Below, one piece after another: positions 6,233-12,681 of a stretch of DNA of 23,155 nucleotides. Source of the DNA: a virus. Under the pieces are notes generated by a model. The model was given only the letters and a program-made list of their open reading frames with translations, ran no database searches and had not been told where the DNA came from. The position numbers and the translations under genes are program-made. Where the stretch lies: IMG/VR virus record IMGVR_UViG_3300032893_000276, positions 1 through 23,155 of that record; one strand, 5' to 3'. The first letter of the stretch is position 1. Every line of letters begins with the position of its first letter.

Positions 6233-6498
6233 GCGTTCACCGCTTTGCTGCACGTCGCGACGCGAACGAAGACGAGCTCGTGAAGGTAGCCGAGAAGCTG
6301 GGCGCCTGGGTGATCTACGGTCCGCCGCTGGATTTCTGGCTGTGGCACGCGAAAACCGGCTTTGTTCCGGTCGAGGTGAAGTCGAGGCGAGGTCAGTACA
6401 CGCAAGCGCAAAAGAGATTCCTGTACCAATGCCAGCTGAACCGTGCGCCGGCCTTCCTATGGCGGTGCCAGGACGACGTGCTCAAGAGCTTGGCATGA
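6229..6498 (+). CDS. VRR-NUC-like PD-(D/E)XK nuclease
   Basis: This 89-residue protein has a minimal PD-(D/E)XK nuclease core: an acidic residue near E15, D35 in GPPLDFWLWH, the E-x-K pair in VEVKSRRGQ (E49, K51) and a following YTQAQKRF helix with a conserved Gln. This arrangement is seen in stand-alone VRR-NUC and Holliday-junction-resolvase-like phage proteins, so a structure-specific DNA nuclease is likely. ATG 6229 is chosen because it overlaps the upstream TGA. It is joined to the next gene by another ATGA overlap. Exact substrate is inferred only. Confidence 0.75.
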   Translation: MSVHRFAARRDANEDELVKVAEKLGAWVIYGPPLDFWLWHAKTGFVPVEVKSRRGQYTQAQKRFLYQCQLNRAPAFLWRCQDDVLKSLA

Positions 6499-6686
6499 AG
6501 TTCTCACCTCACCAACGGATCTACTTCAAAAGTCTTACCTCGGACCATGTTTACCGGGGCTTCGTCTTGCGCGTACTCAAGGACGGCTTCTACCTGATCG
6601 ACGATGGCACCAGCAGGCCGCCTCGAGTCGTGCATGGGAACAGGCTGGGTACTCCGGAGATCAAGACGAGCGGGGTGTTTGCGTGA
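6495..6686 (+). CDS. Small beta-rich hypothetical protein, 63 residues
   Basis: Starting at an ATGA overlap with the nuclease gene, this 63-residue protein begins MKFSPHQRIYFKSLTSDHVY and reads as a series of short beta strands (GFVLRVLKDGFYLIDD) ending KTSGVFA. The pattern is compatible with a small SH3-like barrel but no family is recognised. It lies in a chain of genes each joined by four-base overlaps, with the next starting at GTG 6683. Confidence 0.6.
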   Translation: MKFSPHQRIYFKSLTSDHVYRGFVLRVLKDGFYLIDDGTSRPPRVVHGNRLGTPEIKTSGVFA

Positions 6687-6886
6687 GCATCCCCGACACC
6701 ATTAGCGACGCGTGTGACGACACGCTGAGACTTGCCGAACTTTTGGCGCCAGCACTTGAACAGCTTCCACTCGAAGGCCACGCCTGGCACGCATTCTCGC
6801 TGTACGTCAAACGCGGCGAGGACGGCAAGATTCTGGTCACCGCCATGCGGCTGCGGGAAGTGCTGTCCCGAAAGAACGGATCGTGA
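6683..6886 (+). CDS. Hypothetical protein, 67 residues
   Basis: GTG 6683 overlaps the previous TGA (GTGA), and the frame gives 67 residues beginning MSIPDTISDACDDTLRLAEL and ending REVLSRKNGS. It is acidic at the N-terminus and basic at the C-terminus, with predicted helices and one short central strand pair (VKRGEDGKILVTAMRL). No family is recognised. Its stop overlaps the GTG of the Q-like gene, so the two are probably cotranslated. Confidence 0.55.
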   Translation: MSIPDTISDACDDTLRLAELLAPALEQLPLEGHAWHAFSLYVKRGEDGKILVTAMRLREVLSRKNGS

Positions 6887-7296
6887 TCGACTGGTTGAAC
6901 GAGTACTGCAAGGAATGGGGCACTTGCACCCGATGGATATTGACCGACACGAACGAAGGCTATCCGTCGGCCGACACTATCGAGAAGGCGCGCCAAGGCA
7001 TGCTTTCGCTGACCGGAGCGTCGTCTCGTCACTGGCCGGAAGTTCGCGTAAATCATGCGCTTATGATCGCGAACGCCATGAAGCAGCCGCCGCACATGCC
7101 GCTCGAGCTCACCGCGACCGTTTGGGCTCACTACGTCGTCAAGGGCCGCCCAAGGAACAAGCTGCCGGCGCTTTCCAAGTATCTCGGCCGGACAGTCTCA
7201 GTCCCCGAGTACTGGCGCAACGTCGATCGGGCGCACTGGTTTCTCGCGGGGCGCTTGACAGTATCAACGGAATCACGTAGTTGTACGGTCCCATAA
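6883..7296 (+). CDS. Putative Q-like late antitermination protein
   Basis: This 137-residue protein starts at a GTGA overlap. An N-terminal WGTCTRWI segment, a central GYPSADTIEKA, then LELTATVWAHYVVKGRPRNKL (about 94-114) and the C-terminal YWRNVDRAHWFLAGRL (about 110-130) resemble the layout of the Phage_antitermQ family, in which a loop-helix with an HYV-type motif precedes a C-terminal helix. Position supports the call: it is the last gene before a hairpin array and the membrane and packaging genes, as Q is in lambdoid phages. Likeness is distant and the assignment could be wrong; a generic helix-turn-helix regulator is the alternative. Confidence 0.5.
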   Translation: MIDWLNEYCKEWGTCTRWILTDTNEGYPSADTIEKARQGMLSLTGASSRHWPEVRVNHALMIANAMKQPPHMPLELTATVWAHYVVKGRPRNKLPALSKYLGRTVSVPEYWRNVDRAHWFLAGRLTVSTESRSCTVP

Positions 7297-7305
7297 CTGA
7301 ACATC

Positions 7306-7332
7306 CAGTACTTTCCCCGCAGGGATCTACTG
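7306..7332 (+). other. Imperfect hairpin in the putative late leader
   Basis: CAGTA (7306-7310) pairs with TACTG (7328-7332), with an inner TCCC/GGGA stem (7314-7317 with 7322-7325) around a CGCA loop. It begins ten bases after the Q-like stop and is the first of three consecutive hairpins before the membrane protein genes. It has no T-tract, so it could be a pause or antitermination element rather than a terminator. Confidence 0.35.
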
Positions 7333-7348
7333 TGAACTTCGGTAAAAG

Positions 7349-7370
7349 CGCCGGCATCTCGCCGGCGTTT
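7349..7370 (+). terminator. Hairpin terminator-like element
   Basis: CGCCGGC (7349-7355) and GCCGGCG (7361-7367) form a perfect 7-bp stem with a five-base ATCTC loop, followed by TTTGCATTT. The T-tract is interrupted, so this is a moderate intrinsic terminator. It forms a tandem pair with the stronger element 30 bases downstream. Confidence 0.6.
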
Positions 7371-7396
7371 GCATTTGGGCTCCCCGCCCACCAGTT

Positions 7397-7421
7397 GGCC
7401 GGAATTGCGCCGGCCTTTTTT
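7397..7421 (+). terminator. Rho-independent terminator with T6 tract
   Basis: GGCCGG (7397-7402) and CCGGCC (7410-7415) form a 6-bp G+C stem with a seven-base loop, followed directly by six T residues (7416-7421). This is the clearest intrinsic terminator in the window. It lies between the Q-like gene and the membrane and packaging genes, so rightward late expression should need antitermination or a promoter downstream of it. Confidence 0.75.
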
Positions 7422-7436
7422 GCCAGGGAGGGTGAG

Positions 7437-7718
7437 TTGTCGCGTATTGACCCCGACTACAGCCCGACTGATGCCGAACTTGAGAACTTCGCGAAGCTCT
7501 TGGGCTATGTGGGCCGTATCGGATCGGTCCACTCGAACGGCACGAACGGCTTTCAGAAGGCGCTGTTGGTGGTCACGACCGGACTTGCGATCCTAGGCAT
7601 CGGCGGGGTGGTCGGAATGTACGGCAAGCTCTCGGCGATCGACGCGCAGCTCACTGACTTGCGGGACGAGCTCCAGAAAGTCGAAAAGCTCGTGGAGCCG
7701 AGGTATCGCAGTGGCTGA
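7437..7718 (+). CDS. Single-span membrane protein with C-terminal coiled coil
   Basis: TTG 7437 follows AGGGAGGGTGAG and gives 93 residues. After an acidic soluble N-terminus lies one hydrophobic segment at about 42-62 (ALLVVTTGLAILGIGGVVG), then a heptad-like helix at about 66-86 (LTDLRDELQKVEKLV). Longer frames start within the terminator and are rejected. Location upstream of the packaging genes and next to a second membrane protein suggests a lysis role such as a holin-type or spanin-type component, but no family motif is visible and no endolysin is nearby. The 3' end overlaps the next gene by eight bases. Confidence 0.65.
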   Translation: MSRIDPDYSPTDAELENFAKLLGYVGRIGSVHSNGTNGFQKALLVVTTGLAILGIGGVVGMYGKLSAIDAQLTDLRDELQKVEKLVEPRYRSG

Positions 7719-8034
7719 CACGAACACTGACGAGTCGGTGTACGCCACGCACTCGAACGTGAATCGCACGTCGATTAACCTCGGTGGCATGACGCTAGTC
7801 GTGATCGTGATACTTGCGGTCGTCATCGGTGCTTGTGGTGTGGTGATGGGCCTGAATCTCGCGAAACAGGCTCAAATGGATGCCGACTTCAAGGCGTTGA
7901 AGACCCAGGAATGGCTCACGGAACGACGTCTGATGGACCGCGAGGCGTACGACATCGTGAACGGATTCAAAGTCCCGGGCGATGACCAGAACGGTCCGGC
8001 CGGGAATCTGCAACGCATGAAGCCTAAGAGGTAA
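7711..8034 (+). CDS. Single-span membrane protein, possible lysis-associated
   Basis: GTG 7711 gives 107 residues: a polar N-terminus of about 25 residues rich in Thr/Asn, a strongly hydrophobic segment at about 26-50 (MTLVVIVILAVVIGACGVVM), and a charged helical C-terminus (KALKTQEWLTERRLMDREAY). The topology is that of a bitopic inner-membrane protein. It overlaps the preceding membrane gene by eight bases, so the pair is probably made together. Role in lysis is inferred from position only; a membrane protein unrelated to lysis is equally compatible. Confidence 0.65.
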   Translation: MADTNTDESVYATHSNVNRTSINLGGMTLVVIVILAVVIGACGVVMGLNLAKQAQMDADFKALKTQEWLTERRLMDREAYDIVNGFKVPGDDQNGPAGNLQRMKPKR

Positions 8035-8037
8035 GTC

Positions 8038-8238
8038 ATGGGCGGCTCATCTGGCGGAATCATCGTTCAGCACGACGCGGTGCAGACGCTCACGAATCCC
8101 GTGGTACACGGCTCATTGCCGAGTCGGATGTGCTTCTGGCTCGATCCGATCCTCGCCAAAGACACGGCTCAATGGTCAGACGTCGAGAAAATGTGCGTGG
8201 CTCACGCCTACAGCTGGGCGCTCTGTAACCTCGCGTGA
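8038..8238 (+). CDS. Hypothetical protein, 66 residues
   Basis: ATG 8038 follows a good GAGGTAAGTC ribosome binding site three bases after the previous stop. The 66 residues begin MGGSSGGIIVQHDAVQTLTN and end HAYSWALCNLA, with a Gly/Ser-rich start and no membrane segment. I recognise no family. The stop overlaps the GTG of the gpZ-like gene as GTGA, which ties it to the same transcript. Confidence 0.6.
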   Translation: MGGSSGGIIVQHDAVQTLTNPVVHGSLPSRMCFWLDPILAKDTAQWSDVEKMCVAHAYSWALCNLA

Positions 8239-8837
8239 TCCGCGTCAACGTCAAAGGCTCAATGGAGTCGATTCGCAATCAGCTCGGCGCAACGCAGAAG
8301 GAAGCGAGCAAAGCCGCGTCTCGAGCGTTGAATCGCACGGCTAGCAAGGTGCGAACGGTGAGCGCTCGAGCGATTAGAGACGCTGGCTATCAGCTCAAAG
8401 TCGGCGATATCAAGCGAAATATCAGGATCGTGAAGGCATCGCCGACGATCTTGGCGGCAACGGTCATCGCTTCTGGTCGTTCAATCCCGCTGATCAAGTA
8501 CTCAGCCAGGCAAACACGGGAAGGCGTGACCGTGAACGTACAGCATGGCAGACGCTTGATCCGACACGCTTTTATCCAAGTGATGAAGTCCGGCCATCGT
8601 GGCGTATTCATCCGCCGCGAGGTAAGAGGCGGCACACAGCACGTCAAGGTCATCACCAGAGGCCATTCAGGGCGCAACACACGTCATGGTCTGCCAATCG
8701 ATGAATTGTACGGACCGTCAATTCCAGCGGCGTTCAGCAACGCCATCGTGCAGAAGCAGCTTGTGGAACAGACAGAGCAGTACTTCCCAATCGAAATGAC
8801 GCGGCAGCTTGAGCACGTCCTGGACACACGGGCATGA
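8235..8837 (+). CDS. Lambda gpZ-like minor tail protein
   Basis: This 200-residue basic protein resembles the prophage minor tail protein Z family (lambda gpZ). The N-terminal half carries KEASKAASRALNRTASKVRT (about 21-41), followed by a VGDIKRNIRIVKASP segment; then come the hydrophobic strand ASGRSIPLIKYSARQ, HAFIQVMKSGHRGVF, and a C-terminal PIDELYGPSIPAAF motif, the order found in gpZ. gpZ acts at the head-proximal end of the tail during head-tail joining. GTG 8235 overlaps the upstream stop. The position, before rather than after the terminase and head genes, is unlike lambda. Confidence 0.75.
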   Translation: MIRVNVKGSMESIRNQLGATQKEASKAASRALNRTASKVRTVSARAIRDAGYQLKVGDIKRNIRIVKASPTILAATVIASGRSIPLIKYSARQTREGVTVNVQHGRRLIRHAFIQVMKSGHRGVFIRREVRGGTQHVKVITRGHSGRNTRHGLPIDELYGPSIPAAFSNAIVQKQLVEQTEQYFPIEMTRQLEHVLDTRA

Positions 8838-8848
8838 AAGATCATCGC

Positions 8849-8885
8849 GCGGGTCCTCACCGAAGCCGTCGTCTAATGCGGGTCC
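8849..8885 (+). repeat. Direct repeat in the gap before terminase
   Basis: GCGGGTCC occurs at 8849-8856 and again at 8878-8885, 29 bases apart. The 111-base gap 8838-8948 also contains an A+T-rich stretch at about 8893-8930 that contrasts with the G+C-rich terminase genes. In lambdoid phages the cos site and its terminase-binding repeats lie just upstream of the small subunit gene. The repeat is seen; assignment to packaging is a hypothesis. Confidence 0.3.
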
Positions 8886-8948
8886 GTGACTCGCGAAATT
8901 CGAGCAATTTTGGAGTTTGGTTTTCAGTAAGCAAAGCAAGGGGTTACG

Positions 8949-9512
8949 GTGCCCACATCGCGAGTGACCAGGCCTTTGCCGGACTTCGTGACGAAGAAAT
9001 CGCTGGCGCAGGTGTTCGGGGTTACGCGGAAGACGGTCGAGGAGTGGGAAGCCGAGGGGATCATCCAGCAGTCGTCCCCGGATGCCTACGAGCTCCGAAC
9101 CTCGGTTCAGCGGGTGATGCAGAACCAGGTTGGGCACGCCACGGACGCCATGAGCGCCGAGAAGCTGCGGAAGCTGCGGCTGGAGAATGCGCGGATCAGC
9201 CGGTCGGTTCTGGCCTCAGCCGAGGTCGAGCAGACGGCACGTTCCTGGGCGTTCACGGTGAAGCAGATGCTCGAGTCCTTACCCGGGCGGCTGGCGAGTG
9301 CCTTGGAGGGCTTGGGGGCGGCGGACATCCGTGAGCGCATCAGGGAAGAGGTCATTCGCATCCTCCAGGCGTCTGACGAAGCGATCTCAGGCCTTGTCCA
9401 GCACCAAGGGGCTGGACGAGATCACGCTGGTGGTGGCGGGGATCTTCCGGCCGAAGCCCAAGCGCACCCCGGACCAGTGGGCGAACCAGGAGAGGGTGCT
9501 GCCGCTCGGTGA
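8949..9512 (+). CDS. Terminase small subunit, Nu1-like
   Basis: GTG 8949 follows AAGGGG at good spacing and gives 187 residues. Residues about 14-38 (TKKSLAQVFGVTRKTVEEWE) form a helix-turn-helix of the Nu1 type, which binds cos DNA. A helical segment LRLENARISRSVLASAEVEQ follows, then a C-terminal region that should contact the large subunit. The last roughly 40 residues are Gly/Pro-rich and lie over the start of the large subunit gene in another frame, an unusually long overlap; the functional end may be near residue 150, or a frame error may be present. Directly upstream of a gpA-type gene, as in lambda. Confidence 0.8.
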   Translation: MPTSRVTRPLPDFVTKKSLAQVFGVTRKTVEEWEAEGIIQQSSPDAYELRTSVQRVMQNQVGHATDAMSAEKLRKLRLENARISRSVLASAEVEQTARSWAFTVKQMLESLPGRLASALEGLGAADIRERIREEVIRILQASDEAISGLVQHQGAGRDHAGGGGDLPAEAQAHPGPVGEPGEGAAAR

Positions 9513-11370
9513 GGTGGCGGAGCCAGGTCCGTTCCGGTGTGAGCGTACGCCCTACATGATTCCGATCATGCGGGCCTCGGTCGACACCTCGGTCCGGCAG
9601 ATTGTGGCTGTCTGTGCCACACAGATGGCCAAGACCGACACGTACATGAACGTGATCGGCTACCGGCTATCGGACGACCCGATCCCGGTGATTTACGTGG
9701 CTCCGACCCGCGAGATGCTCGAGAAGCAGATCGAGCCTCGGATCATGGCGATGCTGAAGTCGAGCGCGGAACTCTGGGCCAAGTGCGCCAAGAACACCTC
9801 CAAAATGCTGAAGCGGGTGAACGGGACGTCACTTCGCCTCGCCTGGGCGGGTTCGGCCACTCAGCTCGCTTCTCAGGCTGCTGGCCTCGTCGTCATGGAC
9901 GAGATCGACAAGATGGACGTCGACGTCGAGGGTGAGGGATCGCCTATTGAGCTTGTCAAAGCGCGTCTTGCAACGTTCCCGGACAGCAAATTGCTGATCA
10001 TTTCGACGCCAACTGAGGGCCATGTTGTCGAAGAGCGTCATCCGGTGTCGCGGCTCTCGCACTGGCAGTATGCGGACCCGAAATCGGTCCGTTCGTCCAT
10101 CTGGAAGCTTTGGCAGGCTGGGACCCGGTTCGAGTGGGCCTGGCCGTGCCCGCACTGTGGGGAGTACTTCATCCCGCGGTTCTCGACCTTGAGCATCCCG
10201 GAGAAGGCCACACCGACCGAGGCGAGGCTTTCGGCCCGGGTGGCGTGCGTCAATTGTGGCGGGCTCATCGAAGACTCCGCCAAGCGCGAGATGAACGACC
10301 GTGGTCGGTATGTCGCTCCCGGGCAGTCGGTCTCCAAGGACGGGACGGTTACCGGGGAGATCCCGAAGAACGACACGTACAGCTTTTTCGTCTCCGGTCT
10401 CTGTTCTCCCTGGCGAACGTTCGGGGAATGCGCGTCGGAGTACCTCGAGGCGACCGAGAGCGCGGACGCCGAGCGCATCAAGGGCGCGACCACGAACGTC
10501 TTCGGGGAACCCTATCGGGCGCCGTCCGAGGCTCCGGCCTGGAAGGACATCATCAAGCGCGCCGGCGGCTACCTTATGGGTGAGGTGCCTAAGGGCGTCG
10601 AATGGCTGACGGGGAGCGCTGACGTTCAGCAGAACCGCTTGGTCGCTTGCGTCCGTGGTTGGGGCTACGGGCTCGAGTCCTGGCTCATTCTGTTCGAGGA
10701 AATCTGGGGCGACAGTTCCTATCCTGAGACCTGGCAGCGGCTTCGCCAGCAGGTGATCGAGCGGGAGTATTCGGGGCTCACGATCCGCCGGTTCCTAGTC
10801 GACTCGGGTTACAAGCCGGGTGAGCCGAACGCGGATCACATCGTGTACGACTTCTGCCGGCAGATGCCGAATGTGGTCGCTCCCGCCAAGGGCCACGACC
10901 ACCTCGAGAAGATGTCCTATGCCTCGATGATCGACGTTCGCGCGAACGGCAAGATCATCAAGAACGGCCTGCAGCTCTGGCACATAGACTCGGACCGCAC
11001 GAAGAGCTTCGTCCACAACCGGCTGCGCTTGCTGCCCGGCGCCGACGGTCAGTGGCACCTGCCCTCCGACGTGACCGAGGACTACTGCCAGCAGCTCGTC
11101 GCCGAGGCGCGCTTGGCTGAGCTCAACGGTCACGCGACCTGGGTGCGCTTACGGAAAGCGAACCACGCACTCGACTGCGAGGCCATGAACGTCGCGGCGA
11201 TTCACATGCTCGGCGGTCACATGATGGTGCGGCCACGGACAGACGAGAAACCTGCCGCGGAGACATCCCCCACGCCTCAACCGCCTTCCCCGCGGCCTGC
11301 ATCCCCTGGGGCACGTTGGGCGATGTCTCCGCCGGCGGGGAGCCCCTTCGCAACGAACTGGAGGAAGTGA
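9394..11370 (+). CDS. Terminase large subunit, lambda gpA family
   Basis: This protein of about 658 residues is the packaging ATPase and endonuclease of the GpA family. The N-terminal PDQWANQERVLP and RTPYMIPIMRA segments match the family start. The P-loop-like CATQMAKTD sits near 74-82 and the Walker B VVMDEIDKMD near 166-175. A CPHCGEYF...CVNCGG pair suggests a zinc-like insert, and the C-terminal nuclease region includes FLVDSGYKPGE. The P-loop reads MAKT where GKT or GKS is usual. The start is uncertain: TTG 9394 is chosen by family length but lacks a strong ribosome binding site, and GTG 9430 is an alternative. Confidence 0.9.
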   Translation: MSSTKGLDEITLVVAGIFRPKPKRTPDQWANQERVLPLGEVAEPGPFRCERTPYMIPIMRASVDTSVRQIVAVCATQMAKTDTYMNVIGYRLSDDPIPVIYVAPTREMLEKQIEPRIMAMLKSSAELWAKCAKNTSKMLKRVNGTSLRLAWAGSATQLASQAAGLVVMDEIDKMDVDVEGEGSPIELVKARLATFPDSKLLIISTPTEGHVVEERHPVSRLSHWQYADPKSVRSSIWKLWQAGTRFEWAWPCPHCGEYFIPRFSTLSIPEKATPTEARLSARVACVNCGGLIEDSAKREMNDRGRYVAPGQSVSKDGTVTGEIPKNDTYSFFVSGLCSPWRTFGECASEYLEATESADAERIKGATTNVFGEPYRAPSEAPAWKDIIKRAGGYLMGEVPKGVEWLTGSADVQQNRLVACVRGWGYGLESWLILFEEIWGDSSYPETWQRLRQQVIEREYSGLTIRRFLVDSGYKPGEPNADHIVYDFCRQMPNVVAPAKGHDHLEKMSYASMIDVRANGKIIKNGLQLWHIDSDRTKSFVHNRLRLLPGADGQWHLPSDVTEDYCQQLVAEARLAELNGHATWVRLRKANHALDCEAMNVAAIHMLGGHMMVRPRTDEKPAAETSPTPQPPSPRPASPGARWAMSPPAGSPFATNWRK

Positions 11371-12213
11371 ATGGCAGCACCAGGCTCAGGGATCACTGGC
11401 CCGCCGAAGAAGATGCGGCAGAACGAAACGGTGTACTGGACCGACTACCCGTACACCGACAAGTTCAACAACCAGTACGACTCAGGTAGCTACGTCCTGC
11501 AGTACGCCTTTGCCGGTGCTTCGGCTTCCGCAGTGGTGGTAAACGCGGTCGCGACGGCCACTAATGTCGCCGGCCAGGGCTGGCTCTCGACGTTCTCGCC
11601 GACTCAGTCGGCCTTGATGCTCCCGGGCGTCTACAAGTGGCAGGCGATCCTCACCGGTATTTCGATGACCTTCACGGGGTCGATTTCCGGTACGACGTTG
11701 ACCGTCACGGTTCCACCGACCCAGGCCAATCTCGGCATCGGCATGGTGCTGACCGGGTCAGGGATCACGGCTGGCACGACCATTACCGCAGGCGGTGGGC
11801 TGAGCTGGACCGTCTCGGCTTCGCAGTCGGTGGGGTCGGAGACCATTACCGCACAACTCCCGTCGCGCATCGTACCGCTCGAGGGGACGATCACCGTCGA
11901 GGTGGACCTCGCGACTATTGCAGGTCCCTACGACGGTCGCACGCAGATGCAGATCGGGCTGGCGAATGCCGAGGCCGCCCTCATCACGTTTCAGACATCA
12001 GGCGGGCGGATCAAGGCGTACAACATCGCGGGCCGCAGCATGACCTTTCAGGACGACCGCGAGATTCGCGAGCTCTGTGACTGGTTCCGGGCACGGGTCC
12101 AGATCGAGGAGGACAAGATCCTCGGCGGCGACTCGCGGTTCATCCGCGTCGGCTTTTCGCCCGCGTCCTCTGGTGTGCCGGCAAGTTCAAGCAAGAACTG
12201 GCCCTGGTGGTGA
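11371..12213 (+). CDS. Mosaic head protein with gpW-like C-terminus
   Basis: This 280-residue protein lies between terminase and portal, where lambda has the head-completion gene W. Residues about 1-97 and 163-205 read as one beta-rich domain (ending YKWQAIL, resuming RIVPLEGTITVEVDL). It is interrupted at about 98-162 by a Thr/Gly/Ser-rich module (TGSISGTTLTVTV...GSGITAGTTITA) of a type seen as add-on domains in phage structural proteins. Residues about 211-265 (GGRIKAYNIAGRSMTFQDDR then EIRELCDWFRARVQIEED) resemble gpW. gpW closes the head after packaging. The gpW likeness is moderate and inferred by eye; the ATG abuts the terminase stop. Confidence 0.65.
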   Translation: MAAPGSGITGPPKKMRQNETVYWTDYPYTDKFNNQYDSGSYVLQYAFAGASASAVVVNAVATATNVAGQGWLSTFSPTQSALMLPGVYKWQAILTGISMTFTGSISGTTLTVTVPPTQANLGIGMVLTGSGITAGTTITAGGGLSWTVSASQSVGSETITAQLPSRIVPLEGTITVEVDLATIAGPYDGRTQMQIGLANAEAALITFQTSGGRIKAYNIAGRSMTFQDDREIRELCDWFRARVQIEEDKILGGDSRFIRVGFSPASSGVPASSSKNWPWW

Positions 12214-12335
12214 TCGTGAAGTCCAACACTCGTCCGCCTCCTGACCCCGGCACCGTGAAGCCCGGGACGCCCTACGCGCCATTCAAGGCGCCTATGGGCC
12301 CGCTGCAGCCGCAGAACATCCCGCTCAAGAACTGA
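12210..12335 (+). CDS. Proline-rich small ORF, 41 codons
   Basis: GTG 12210 overlaps the upstream TGA as GTGA and opens a 41-residue frame beginning MIVKSNTRPPPDPGTVKPG and ending QNIPLKN. About a quarter of the residues are proline. A second GTG two codons later is also possible. It fills the space before another small ORF that has its own strong ribosome binding site. Such short proline-rich proteins between terminase and portal have no assigned role that I know of. Confidence 0.5.
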   Translation: MIVKSNTRPPPDPGTVKPGTPYAPFKAPMGPLQPQNIPLKN

Positions 12336-12346
12336 AGGAGCGCTTT

Positions 12347-12448
12347 ATGAAGACAACGCCGGTCCTGCCTAACCAGGACCCGCGGCGCCCCGGTGCGCCC
12401 GCAGACAACCGGCCGACGCCGATCACCGTGCCGCCGAAGAGGAAGTGA
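12347..12448 (+). CDS. Proline-rich small ORF, 33 codons
   Basis: ATG 12347 is preceded by a strong AAGGAG at good spacing. The 33 residues begin MKTTPVLPNQDPRRPGAPAD and end TVPPKRK; about ten are proline and the tail is basic. Composition resembles the preceding 41-codon ORF, so the two could be diverged relatives or parts of one disordered gene family. The strong ribosome binding site is the best evidence that it is translated. Confidence 0.5.
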   Translation: MKTTPVLPNQDPRRPGAPADNRPTPITVPPKRK

Positions 12449-12450
12449 CC

Positions 12451-12681
12451 ATGAACGAGCGACCGCCGACTCCTCAAGAGGAAGCCGAGTACGACGAGTA
12501 CATGGATCGCGCTGAGGGACGGAGCAAGTTCTCGGAACTCGAGGCGAAGCTCGCCAAGAAGACGAAGAAAGGCAAGCCGGTCATCAAGAACCCAGGTGGG
12601 CTCGCCTACACCATCGGCAAGGCCAAGTACGGGAAAGAGGGCATGGCGAAGAAGGCCGCGGCCGGTAAGGCGAAGAAGTGA
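12451..12681 (+). CDS. Lysine-rich small protein upstream of portal
   Basis: Translation from ATG 12451 gives 76 residues: an acidic N-terminal half (MNERPPTPQEEAEYDEYMDR) followed by a very Lys-rich half (KKTKKGKPVIKNPGGLAYTI then KAAAGKAKK). AGAGGAAG precedes the start; GTG 12445, which overlaps the previous stop, is an alternative. Charge segregation suggests binding to DNA or to acidic virion proteins, which is inference. It overlaps the portal start by GTGA. Confidence 0.65.
   Translation: MNERPPTPQEEAEYDEYMDRAEGRSKFSELEAKLAKKTKKGKPVIKNPGGLAYTIGKAKYGKEGMAKKAAAGKAKK

Noticed and set aside
7255-7283. Possible late promoter with perfect TTGACA
   Set aside because: At 16-18 base spacing the -10 candidates (such as TAGTTG) match poorly, so it was not listed as a feature.
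8834-9334. 166-codon plus-strand ORF starting at an ATGA overlap with the gpZ-like stop
   Set aside because: It overlaps the well-supported small terminase subunit in another frame, and its sequence is low-complexity Arg/Gly-rich with no recognisable domain.
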